Of a stretch of 10,691 bases of DNA, positions 1-6,512 are shown one piece after another. The position numbers and the translations under genes were made by a program. The notes below the pieces were generated by a model. The model was not told the origin of the DNA, did no database searches, and saw nothing but the letters and a program-made list of their open reading frames with translations. The stretch comes from Solirubrobacterales bacterium (GTDB lineage Bacteria; Actinomycetota; Thermoleophilia; Solirubrobacterales; Solirubrobacteraceae). Position 1 is the first letter of the stretch. Each line of letters begins with the position of its first letter. The DNA lies in assembly GCA_003134675.1 (NCBI GenBank), contig PLBZ01000080.1, positions 1 through 10,691 on the forward strand, given 5' to 3'.

Positions 1-40
1 TCTACAGGCTCACGCCCAGGTAGGGTTGGCTGCTGCACGG

Positions 41-1687
41 TCAGTGAGCCTCCGTTCGCTCATCTCTCGCTGTCCCGTTCACCTCTCCCGCCGTGCTGCC
101 CGCATCAAGCGCCGATCCGTCGGCGGCGGTGAAACCTGGGAGATCGAGCGTGATCCGGGCGCCTCCCTCGGGTCTTCCTCCAGCTAGGACGTGTCCTTCG
201 TGTGCCTCGGCGATCGCGCGCACGATCGCCAACCCCAGTCCTGTCCCGCCCGAGGCGCGATCGCGGGCTGCGTCGGTGCGGTGAAAGCGATCGAAGACGC
301 GCTCACGCTGGTCTGCGGGGATGCCCGGCCCGTCATCTTCGACGACGAACCGCAGATGATCTGCGCCCTCACGCTCGACCCCTAGACGCACGAGTCCGTC
401 GCCGGGAGCGGTGTGTGCGATCGCGTTGCTGAATAGGTTGCGCAGTGCCTGCGCAAGGCGATCGGGATCGGCTCTCAGCGTCCCAGCCGGGATGGGGCCG
501 AGCTCGAAGCGCCGGTCGGCGATCAGGCTCATCCCGTCCCACAGCTCCTTGACGTAGACCGGCAGGTCGATCGGCTCGAGGCGCAGGAACTGCGTCTGCT
601 CGGCCTTGGCAAGTAGCAGCAGGTCATCGACGAGGCGGCTCATCCGGACGATCTCGGCCCGCACAAGACGCTCCACGCGACGCACCTCCTCACCGGGGGG
701 ATGCGGCTGGGAGGCGAGCACCTCGAGCTGGCCACCGATCACGGTCAGGGGCGTGCGCAGCTCATGGGATGCATCGGCGACGAACGCGCGCTGGCCCGCG
801 AAGGCGTCGGTCAGCCGGTCGAGCATATGGTTGAAGGCGACGGCCAGCACTCGCACCTCGCCCCCCTGGCTATCCAGGTCGTGGATGCGCGGGTGCAGGT
901 CGCCGGCATCCACCTGGGCGGCCACGGCGGCCATCCGGCGCAACGGACGCGACACGCGGGTGCCGATCAGATAGGAGGCTAGCAGCGCGCCGGCGAGCGT
1001 CAGGAAGCCGGCGAGGATGAACGCGCGCGCCACACCCCTCTGAGCATGAGCGACTGTCAGCAGGGGCTCGCCGACGCCGATAGTCACCCGAGCACCGCCG
1101 TAGGGGGCGGTGCTCCTGAACAGCTGGCCGATCTCCGATCGGCTCTCACCGGGGATACTCACCGTGTGCTTGAGCAGCCGCAGATCGCCGACGTCGGGGA
1201 GTCGCAGGGTCGAGTATCCGTCGTGCGCGCTCACCAGCTGCTGGGAGAGGCGGTTCTCTTGCGCTTGAGTGGCCGGTGTCTCACCGTTGTCGGGGGTCGC
1301 ATGGGCAAAGAGCTCGGGGCGGTTGGTGCTCGTTCCCGCCCCTGGGACGATCACGAACAGCAACGTGGAGCTCGCGCTGAACGGCTGAGCGCGCACGTAG
1401 CGCGTCGCGCGCTGGGCCACCTGTGCAGGGCGACGGTCGTCCGAGGAGGCGAGGGTGTGCGAGAGCTCACTCGCGTCGCCCGCGAGCTCCCGATCGATCT
1501 GGTGACGTAGCTGGGTCCCGGTGCCTCGATAGACGGTCACGAAGGTGATCCCAGTCGAGATCAGCACGACCACCGCGACCCACCCCGCGAGGCGCCAGCG
1601 CAGTCCGATTCCAGCCAGACGCCGGCGCAGGCTTGCTGGAGCAACCCTCCCGGTGGGCGGCGTGGGAGCCGGGTCGCTAAGCGCCAT
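41..1687 (-). CDS. HAMP-domain sensor histidine kinase (two-component system)
   Basis: Membrane sensor kinase that should autophosphorylate and pass phosphate to the response regulator encoded just upstream. I start at the ATG at 1687 (548 aa); an in-frame TTG lies six codons earlier. Numbering from the ATG: a basic cytoplasmic N-terminus, TM1 about 35-52, an extracytoplasmic loop of about 170 residues with no family I recognise, TM2 about 223-242, HAMP about 243-298, HisKA with the phospho-acceptor His308 in SHELRTP, N-box Asn421, the ATP-lid motif D451-D-G-P-G455, F-box FDRF, and G2 box GGTGLGLAI near 480-488. All catalytic boxes are intact. The ATG overlaps the last 11 nt of the regulator gene, so translational coupling is likely. 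The loop's ligand cannot be read from sequence; redox, metal or envelope signals would fit the neighbours. Confidence 0.96.
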   Translation of the reverse strand: MALSDPAPTPPTGRVAPASLRRRLAGIGLRWRLAGWVAVVVLISTGITFVTVYRGTGTQLRHQIDRELAGDASELSHTLASSDDRRPAQVAQRATRYVRAQPFSASSTLLFVIVPGAGTSTNRPELFAHATPDNGETPATQAQENRLSQQLVSAHDGYSTLRLPDVGDLRLLKHTVSIPGESRSEIGQLFRSTAPYGGARVTIGVGEPLLTVAHAQRGVARAFILAGFLTLAGALLASYLIGTRVSRPLRRMAAVAAQVDAGDLHPRIHDLDSQGGEVRVLAVAFNHMLDRLTDAFAGQRAFVADASHELRTPLTVIGGQLEVLASQPHPPGEEVRRVERLVRAEIVRMSRLVDDLLLLAKAEQTQFLRLEPIDLPVYVKELWDGMSLIADRRFELGPIPAGTLRADPDRLAQALRNLFSNAIAHTAPGDGLVRLGVEREGADHLRFVVEDDGPGIPADQRERVFDRFHRTDAARDRASGGTGLGLAIVRAIAEAHEGHVLAGGRPEGGARITLDLPGFTAADGSALDAGSTAGEVNGTARDERTEAH

Positions 1688-2393
1688 CGCCGAGGCGGTA
1701 GCCAACCGTGCGCACCGTGAAAATCGGGACCGGATTCTCAGGAAGGTTCAGCTTGCGCCTGAGGTAGCCAATGTAGACATCCACAACATTGGTGGTCGGG
1801 TCGTGCTCGTAGCCCCACACCGCGCTGAGGATCTGCTCGCGTGAGAGCACGCGTCCGCGGTGTCGAAGTAGATACACGAGCAGCTCGAACTCGGTGGTCG
1901 ACAGCCGCACCTGCTCACTGCCCCGGCGCACCTGGCGGGTGAGCAGGTTCACCTCGATGTCGCCGGCGCTCAGTATCCCTGTTGTGGTCTGCTCTGCCAG
2001 ACGCAGTTGAACTCTCACCCTGGCCGCGAGCTCAGCCAGGGAGAACGGCTTGACCAGATAATCGACAGCGCCCGCATCCAGCCCCACGACACGATCCTCG
2101 ATCTCACCGCGGGCGGTCAGCACAATCACCGGCACACTCGGCTTGGCCTGGCGGACGGAGGCGAGGATCTCCAGGCCGCTTCTCCCGGGAAGCATGAGGT
2201 CCAACACGATCAAGTCAAAACTGTCGTGCAGAGCTCGCCGCTCGCCCTCCGTTCCGTCCAGCTCGGCTTCCACAGCAAAGCCCTCGGCCTGAAGGCCCCG
2301 CCGCACGAAATCGACGATCCCCGGCTCATCCTCCACCAACAGGATCGTCGCCGAAACCGCCTGCTCCTCGGTGCGGTCAACGGAGCGCTGCAT
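1677..2393 (-). CDS. OmpR/PhoB-family response regulator
   Basis: DNA-binding response regulator of 238 aa, the partner of the overlapping kinase. Receiver domain about 16-130: acidic pocket Glu21-Asp22, phospho-acceptor Asp65 in LIVLDLMLPG, Thr93 in VLTA, and Lys115 in the V-K-P-F motif. The winged-helix output domain spans about 140-235, with the family-typical FTVRTVGYRL end. The first ATG is at 2393; a TTG at 2441 would add 16 residues lacking family resemblance, so I reject it. No clear Shine-Dalgarno precedes the ATG. A GAGGAG sits inside codons 9-10 but leads to no standard start codon in useful range. It is divergent from the membrane cytochrome gene at 2505. It is the only DNA-binding regulator encoded here, which makes it the prime candidate for reading the shared TCTCA promoter element (inference). 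Confidence 0.97.
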   Translation of the reverse strand: MQRSVDRTEEQAVSATILLVEDEPGIVDFVRRGLQAEGFAVEAELDGTEGERRALHDSFDLIVLDLMLPGRSGLEILASVRQAKPSVPVIVLTARGEIEDRVVGLDAGAVDYLVKPFSLAELAARVRVQLRLAEQTTTGILSAGDIEVNLLTRQVRRGSEQVRLSTTEFELLVYLLRHRGRVLSREQILSAVWGYEHDPTTNVVDVYIGYLRRKLNLPENPVPIFTVRTVGYRLGDGA

Positions 2394-2422
2394 CACGCCA
2401 GCATAGACCCATAAAACACGAG

Positions 2423-2451
2423 CTTTTACGGCCTGCGGCAATTACATGAAA
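2423..2451 (-). promoter_or_regulatory. Candidate promoter of the two-component operon
   Basis: On the minus strand TTTCAT (2451-2446) and TAAAAG (2428-2423) are separated by 17 nt and lie 58 nt upstream of the regulator ATG. TTTCA resembles the TCTCA element of the other promoters. It sits back-to-back with the plus-strand TCTCA (2454-2458), together forming the near-palindrome ATGAAA-TC-TCTCAT (2446-2459). Autoregulation would fit. The spacing differs from the other four units, so this is tentative. Confidence 0.3.
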
Positions 2452-2453
2452 TC

Positions 2454-2483
2454 TCTCATCATTCGATTACCGGGTCCTTAGCA
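2454..2483 (+). promoter_or_regulatory. TCTCA-N19-TTA promoter element of the membrane cytochrome gene
   Basis: TCTCA begins 51 nt before the ATG at 2505, and TTAGCA begins exactly 24 nt after the start of TCTCA, 27 nt before the ATG. The same geometry recurs at 6561 and 8343, and the TCTCA part also on the minus strand at 6492. TCTCA could be a regulator half-site at the -35 position or a non-canonical -35 element. No Shine-Dalgarno precedes the ATG. Confidence 0.5.
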
Positions 2484-2504
2484 AACCCCCACAGACTCAC
2501 CCTG

Positions 2505-3206
2505 ATGGCAGTCGATGACCGGACAAGAGCCCGCACAAGGCACGAACGAAATCTCACGGGGCCGGAGCCCCCCGCATCCCGGCCACCCTCATCCTCGGCA
2601 GGCTTGCTGCGCAGACGCCTGACCGCGGGCGGCCCGACCGGCAACGAGCGACTCACCGCAGCGACCGGGATCGTCCTCCTGGTCCTGTTCGCAGTCTTGG
2701 GCGTGACGCTTCTGCGGATCAGACCACTCCTGAGTGAGCATATGTTCCTCGGGATATTGCTGATCCCGCCCATCGCCCTGAAGATGGCGAGCACCGGCTA
2801 CCGGTTCATTCGCTATTACACCTCAAACCCCCGCTACCGGCTCAAGGGGGCACCCCCGCCCGCCCTGCGTCTGATCGCCCCGATCGTCGTAGCCTCGACG
2901 GTAGTCGTGTTCGCGAGCGGTGTCGCTCTGCTGCTCCTCGGGCCAAGCTCCCGTGGGCTCCTACTATTGGTTCACAAGGCGAGCTTCATCGTGTGGATAG
3001 CGGTAACCGCCATCCACGTACTCGGTCACCTTTCCGACCTACCCCGAGCACTGAAGAGTAAGCACGAAATCCAGCCGGAGCTAGACGGATATGGAACTGG
3101 CCGCGCGGGTCGAATCCTCTCTCTCTCTGGGGCGCTCGTCGCCGGGCTGGTACTCGCCATCCTCTACGTCCCCCAGTTCGCGCCCTGGCTAAACGCACAT
3201 CATTAA
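2505..3206 (+). CDS. Multi-pass membrane protein, putative b-type cytochrome
   Basis: A 233-aa protein I cannot assign to a named family. The first 50 residues are polar and Arg/Pro-rich (cytoplasmic). Hydrophobic segments follow at about 52-71, 78-94, 121-145, 152-175 and 204-222. Histidines in or beside them, His79 (EHMFLG), His157 (VHKASF), His171 and His175 (HVLGH), resemble the paired ligands of small di-heme b cytochromes. The Leu-Lys...Tyr-Arg...Arg-Tyr-Tyr signature after segment 2 looks conserved rather than random. Heme binding is inference from His placement. The gene has its own promoter element and is convergent with the ferredoxin gene. Its location between a two-component system and redox genes supports a membrane electron-transfer role. 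The ATG at 2505 is favoured because the promoter spacing matches that of three other genes. Confidence 0.85.
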   Translation: MAVDDRTRARTRHERNLTGPEPPASRPPSSSAGLLRRRLTAGGPTGNERLTAATGIVLLVLFAVLGVTLLRIRPLLSEHMFLGILLIPPIALKMASTGYRFIRYYTSNPRYRLKGAPPPALRLIAPIVVASTVVVFASGVALLLLGPSSRGLLLLVHKASFIVWIAVTAIHVLGHLSDLPRALKSKHEIQPELDGYGTGRAGRILSLSGALVAGLVLAILYVPQFAPWLNAHH

Positions 3207-3240
3207 CACCTAATCCCTGGTGGAACCGCTCATCATCTGG

Positions 3241-3308
3241 GGCTGAGCGTCGCATGCTGACTTTGAGGTTCGCCGGCTGAGCGCCGCATGTTGACTTTGA
3301 GGTTCGCC
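3241..3308. repeat. Tandem 34-bp direct repeat between convergent genes
   Basis: Copy 1 (3241-3274) and copy 2 (3275-3308) abut and match at 32 of 34 positions, differing only at repeat positions 10 and 17. Each starts GGCTGAGCG and ends TTGAGGTTCGCC. Inverted CGCTCA stretches flank the pair at 3227-3232 and 3308-3313; the latter overlaps the ferredoxin stop codon. The pair occupies most of the gap between the ends of the membrane cytochrome and ferredoxin genes. It could act in bidirectional termination, be a small dispersed repeat, or be the residue of an insertion-sequence end. No transposase is present. Confidence 0.85.
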
Positions 3309-3310
3309 GC

Positions 3311-3523
3311 TCAGCGCTGGGGTTGGCGGCGTTGGATGAGGAGAGCGAGAGTTGGACATGCGGCTGCGGCCCGCTGGGCGTGATCGAGCAGCTCGGGTGT
3401 GACCGGGTTTCCCTCGATGATGGGGTAGCCCCAGTCATCGAGGGTGATCATCTCGGGCAGAAGCTCGGCGCAGAGGCCGTGCGCCTCGCAGGTGATCGGG
3501 TTGACACGCAAATTGGTACTCAT
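3311..3523 (-). CDS. Small 3Fe-4S-type ferredoxin
   Basis: A 70-aa soluble electron carrier of the actinobacterial cytochrome-P450-type ferredoxin family. Ligand cysteines are Cys12 and Cys18 in C-E-A-H-G-L-C and Cys56 in A-C-P. The position that is Cys in 4Fe-4S relatives is His15 here, so a 3Fe-4S cluster is expected. Between them is the usual acidic L-D-D-W-G-Y segment. Length is normal for the family. I chose the ATG at 3523: it lies 4 nt after the NuoF-like gene's stop, whereas a longer reading would overlap that gene and add unrelated residues. It is the last gene of the 6441-3311 operon. No P450 gene is present, so the likely partner is the NuoF-like flavoprotein or the heme membrane protein encoded in the same operon (inference). 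Confidence 0.93.
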   Translation of the reverse strand: MSTNLRVNPITCEAHGLCAELLPEMITLDDWGYPIIEGNPVTPELLDHAQRAAAACPTLALLIQRRQPQR

Positions 3524-3527
3524 CGAC

Positions 3528-4838
3528 TCACGCGGCCACAGCCAGGTGTGGGTGCGACGGCAGTGGCAGCTCAGAGGGTCGTGCGCATGCCGCGCATGGC
3601 CCGTGGCGGGCATGCTCAGCGAACTCCTCAGCAAAGACGCTGAGCGCGCTTGCAACGAAACGGACCGTCCCGTCGGGGTGCGCGCAGGCACCGCGCCGCT
3701 GCACCATCGAGGCCCAGCGAGCGATGCGCTGCTCCGTTCCAGTGGCGGCGGTTCCAGCTTGGAGCTCCTCGATCGCTGTCGCGATTGTGTTTAGCCCGTG
3801 TACGCACGGTCCGCATTGCCCGGCTGTTTCCTCGGAGAGCCAGCGGGTGACCTGTGCTGTCTCGGCGACACCACACGCCTCCTCGGACAGCGCCATGACT
3901 ATGCCGGGGCCGAGTACTGCACCATAGGGTGCGAGCTGCTCCGTTGAAAGGGAGAGCGTGGATGCGAGCATGCCGGGTAGCCAGGTGCCTGAGTAGCCGC
4001 CGAGCAGTAGCGCCTTGATTTCGCTCGTCGAACCTCCGGCGGCCTCGATCAGGTCTCCCAGTGGCGCGCCGTGCTCGATCTCATAGACGCCCGGATATTC
4101 GATCGCGCCCGAGAGCGTCAGAAGCGCCGAGCCCGGTTGGGCGGGGGTCCCGAGCTCACGAAACCACTCAGGCCCATAGCGGGCGATCAGCGCGATATGT
4201 GCGAGCGTCTCGACATTGTTGATCAGTGTCGGGCGTTTCTGGACACCACGTTCGAAAGGCATCGGGGGTGTCAGCGTCGGCACGCCGGGGCCACCGTTGA
4301 GGTGACTGACAAGCGCTGACTCCTGTCCCGCGAGGTAGCGGTCCGGCACGAGTTCCACGCGCACCGGCACAGAGTCATATCGCTCTCTCTCACGTTCCCC
4401 CAGGGCTTGGGTGAGACTGTGCCGCGCTGTCTTCGCCGACCGTGGGATGCAGACGATGAGCTCGCTGGCGCCGACCGCCGCGACCGCGAGCGATCCGCCA
4501 TCCAGCACGAGGTGGGGCAGCGCCTCCAGCAGCAGCTTGTCCTTGAGGCTCGCCGGCTCGCCCTCGGCCCCGTTGGCAACGACGATTCCCCGACGTCGTT
4601 CTTTGGCTACCGCGCGCATCTTGACCGCGCTTGGAAACGCGGCGCCCCCGCGTCCGCATAGTCCCGCCCGCTCGATGCTCTCGACCAGTCCAACAGCATC
4701 TCGTCGCTTGTGCCGTCTGCCGTGGCCAGTGGGGATCTCGTCGTGGATCGCCAGATGCTCGCGCAGGCTCATTTGGCCCTGGTCCGGGGTGCCGATGAGC
4801 AGACGCGGTAGGCGCACCGCCTGTGCTTGGGTGCTCAT
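3528..4838 (-). CDS. NuoF-like FMN and iron-sulfur flavoprotein
   Basis: A 436-aa protein related to the 51-kDa NADH-binding subunit of complex I and hydrogenases. FMN/NADH domain: GRGGAAFP (62-69), NGAEGEP (89-95), GQESAL (171-176) and NNVET (207-211). A SLBB-like segment spans about 248-300. The Fe-S domain holds C342-G-P-C345 and Cys385 in GACAHPDG. In NuoF the cluster loop is C-G-x-C-x-P-C; the first cysteine is Ala339 here, leaving three classical ligands. An additional C415-A-A-C418 lies in the tail. The start ATG overlaps the upstream stop codon as ATGA, with AAGGTGG as a plausible ribosome-binding site. No other complex I genes are present, so this is a stand-alone paralogue, probably moving electrons between NAD(P)H, the ferredoxin and the heme membrane protein (inference). 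Direction and pyridine nucleotide are unknown. Confidence 0.93.
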   Translation of the reverse strand: MSTQAQAVRLPRLLIGTPDQGQMSLREHLAIHDEIPTGHGRRHKRRDAVGLVESIERAGLCGRGGAAFPSAVKMRAVAKERRRGIVVANGAEGEPASLKDKLLLEALPHLVLDGGSLAVAAVGASELIVCIPRSAKTARHSLTQALGERERERYDSVPVRVELVPDRYLAGQESALVSHLNGGPGVPTLTPPMPFERGVQKRPTLINNVETLAHIALIARYGPEWFRELGTPAQPGSALLTLSGAIEYPGVYEIEHGAPLGDLIEAAGGSTSEIKALLLGGYSGTWLPGMLASTLSLSTEQLAPYGAVLGPGIVMALSEEACGVAETAQVTRWLSEETAGQCGPCVHGLNTIATAIEELQAGTAATGTEQRIARWASMVQRRGACAHPDGTVRFVASALSVFAEEFAEHARHGPCAACARPSELPLPSHPHLAVAA

Positions 4839-5986
4839 TCGCCACCTTCGCTCGTGGTGGGAGAAGCGGCGAGCGTCCCGCTGACCGTGCCCGCACCAGT
4901 GTTGACCGCCAGGTTCACCTGTAGGGAGAGGCTGTGTCCTTCGCTACTGCGTACGCTCGCGACCAAGCGGCTTCCGTTCAGCGCGACGATCCGCCCGCGG
5001 TAGATCGCGGGCGTGGAGGTGCTGTGAAGCGTCACATGACTGCTGCGCAGCGAAACACCGCCTCCCCCCACTGGTTGACCGTCGATCTCGATATCAAGCC
5101 GCCCTGAAGGTGGGCCACTGAAGCTGGTCGCGATCTTGACCGCAACCAAGCCCGGCCCCGGCCCAGCACCCTGTTTGAGGCTGCCCGACATGCTCGCGTT
5201 GAAGGGACTGCCCAGCCCGCTCGATTGCGAGCTTTCAGCGCTCGCGGGTTCGCTCGCCTTCACGTTGGTGGTTGCGACTGGCGAGGACACGCTGGGGGAG
5301 CTGGACGCGAGTAGTGAGACCGGCGTGCCCGAACGGTGTGCCCAGCCGCGCCCCAGTGGGCCGCCCGGCAGCCACAGCACCAGGGCGATCAGGACGATTG
5401 CTGTGAGAGCCAACGCACCGCCGCGCACACGGCGGTGCTCAGGCCAGCCGGGGAGCGTCCGCGCACACACGGCGATCACCACAGCCACGACGCATATCAC
5501 GGTGAGGGCCAGCGACCATGCGCTCTTGACGTCGCTGCCCGTGCCGAGGCCATGCAGAAGAGCGATAGGCCAGCACGCGTATGCCAGCCAGTGAGTGATC
5601 CGCCACGCGCGATGCCCCAGCCGCTGGCGCACGAGGCTCGTGATGGCGATCGCGAGCAGCAGATCGAAAGCGACCGCTCCTAGCCCAAGCCAGAACGGCC
5701 GATAGCTTCCGATGAACGGCAGCACCGCATCGAGGAGCGCGATCGGCGCGAAGCTGTCAAGCGCCGCAGTGATGATGTGCAGGCCGAGGAAGACAAGCAC
5801 CAGCATCGAGATGCTGCGATGCAAGGAATCCAACACAAAGCGGGGCCAGCGCGGGTTGCTCCAGCGACTCACATCAATCACGCCAAGGACAACGCTCGCG
5901 GTGAGCAGCAGCAGCGACACCACGCCGGTAGAACGCGTCAGGTACCAGTAGACACTCGGACCCACAGTGCCCAGCACAAGCGTCAT
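4835..5986 (-). CDS. Ferric-reductase-like heme membrane protein with extracytoplasmic tail
   Basis: A 383-aa protein. The first ~206 residues contain about six membrane segments (near 13-36, 57-77, 97-118, 128-147, 154-174, 189-206), as in the ferric-reductase-like transmembrane domain. Histidine pairs His56/His70 and His132/His145 (LHR, GLH, THW, LHG contexts) are likely ligands for two b hemes. It has no FAD or NAD(P)H module, so electrons must come from another protein; the downstream NuoF-like protein and ferredoxin are obvious candidates. After the last membrane segment comes a Ser/Thr/Pro-rich linker (about 225-265), then a Gly-rich, beta-strand-like domain (about 267-375) that I do not recognise and that should face outward. 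The ATG lies 2 nt after the stop of the Pro-rich gene, and its own stop overlaps the next start, so the genes are tightly coupled. Confidence 0.9.
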   Translation of the reverse strand: MTLVLGTVGPSVYWYLTRSTGVVSLLLLTASVVLGVIDVSRWSNPRWPRFVLDSLHRSISMLVLVFLGLHIITAALDSFAPIALLDAVLPFIGSYRPFWLGLGAVAFDLLLAIAITSLVRQRLGHRAWRITHWLAYACWPIALLHGLGTGSDVKSAWSLALTVICVVAVVIAVCARTLPGWPEHRRVRGGALALTAIVLIALVLWLPGGPLGRGWAHRSGTPVSLLASSSPSVSSPVATTNVKASEPASAESSQSSGLGSPFNASMSGSLKQGAGPGPGLVAVKIATSFSGPPSGRLDIEIDGQPVGGGGVSLRSSHVTLHSTSTPAIYRGRIVALNGSRLVASVRSSEGHSLSLQVNLAVNTGAGTVSGTLAASPTTSEGGE

Positions 5987-5988
5987 CC

Positions 5989-6441
5989 TCAGGATCCACC
6001 CGAGACAACTGGTGCTTCTGGCGCCGGCTGGGCCGGTTCACTGTGTTCGACCGGCGCGGGTTCCTGGGCCGGTGGCGATTCTTTAGCCGGCGCGGATTCC
6101 TGGGCGGGCGCAGATTCTGGAGCTGGCGTGGGTTCCTGGGCCGGCGCCGATTCCTGGGGGGTGGTGGATTGCGGCGCTTGCGCAGGCGGCTTCAGCGAAC
6201 TGGACGAGCCCTGCGAGCTCTGGGTGTGGCGAGGCTGATGCTGTGTAGAGGCTTTGCTCGAATGTCCTGCGCTTGCCGCTCGGGCACTCGACGGCTTGAT
6301 TGTCTTACCCGGAAAGGCATTGGCCGCGACCGCTGTGAACACTCCCGTCAACGTCACGCTGCCGGCAACAAGCCAGCGCTTGGTGAATACGAGCCTGCGC
6401 AGCGCGGCATCTCTTGCGTGGGATGAATGCGATGGGATCAT
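5989..6441 (-). CDS. Membrane-anchored protein with Pro/Ala/Glu hexapeptide repeats
   Basis: A 150-aa protein of unknown function and the first gene of the redox operon. An Arg/Lys-rich start is followed by one hydrophobic segment (about 22-41) ending AANAFPG, which could be a signal anchor or an uncleaved or cleaved signal peptide. The rest is low-complexity and extracytoplasmic: a Ser/Gln/His-rich stretch (about 50-95), then about seven hexapeptides of the form xE(S/P)APA (96-137), then a Pro-rich end. I start at the ATG at 6441; GGGGAA lies about 10 nt upstream, and the TCTCA element lies exactly 51 nt upstream as in three other genes. An ATG at 6495 is also in frame but would start before that element. 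Such tails typically span or bind the cell wall, so it may hold or space the electron-transfer partner (inference). Confidence 0.75.
   Translation of the reverse strand: MIPSHSSHARDAALRRLVFTKRWLVAGSVTLTGVFTAVAANAFPGKTIKPSSARAASAGHSSKASTQHQPRHTQSSQGSSSSLKPPAQAPQSTTPQESAPAQEPTPAPESAPAQESAPAKESPPAQEPAPVEHSEPAQPAPEAPVVSGGS
6031..6156 (-). repeat. 18-bp tandem coding repeat (hexapeptide array)
   Basis: Seven consecutive degenerate 18-bp units encode Q-E-S-A-P-A-like hexapeptides: QESAPA, QEPTPA, PESAPA, QESAPA, KESPPA, QEPAPV, EHSEPA. Units one and four are identical at protein level, which suggests duplication rather than simple compositional bias. Repeat number may vary between strains. Confidence 0.85.
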
Positions 6442-6462
6442 CCAGTCATTATTCCCCGCCAA

Positions 6463-6492
6463 AACAAAATCCCAGCTAAGACACAGGTGAGA
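6463..6492 (-). promoter_or_regulatory. TCTCA promoter element of the redox operon
   Basis: On the minus strand TCTCA starts at 6492, exactly 51 nt before the ATG at 6441. The -10 region 24 nt further on (6468-6463) is T-rich (TTTTGT) but lacks the TTA box of the plus-strand promoters. Together with 6497-6501 the element forms the palindrome TGAGA-N4-TCTCA (6488-6501). Read on the minus strand this matches the palindrome upstream of 8394 at 14 of 16 positions, in the same orientation and at the same distance to the gene. Confidence 0.45.
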
Positions 6493-6493
6493 C

Positions 6494-6512
6494 ATCTCTC
6501 AGGATTAGAGAT
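6494..6512. repeat. Inverted repeat ATCTCT-N7-AGAGAT
   Basis: A perfect 6-bp inverted repeat with a 7-nt spacer, directly abutting the larger inverted repeat that starts at 6513. It overlaps the TGAGA-N4-TCTCA palindrome and lies upstream of both divergent genes. It is a probable protein-binding site rather than a terminator, since no gene ends here. Confidence 0.55.

Noticed and set aside
1677..2441. TTG start at 2441 for the response regulator
   Set aside because: The added 16 residues show no receiver-domain resemblance; the ATG at 2393 already precedes the domain by a normal distance.
3528..6441. Search for CxxCH c-type heme motifs in the redox proteins
   Set aside because: None found; the CxxC pairs in the NuoF-like protein lack the following His, so no multiheme cytochrome is encoded here.
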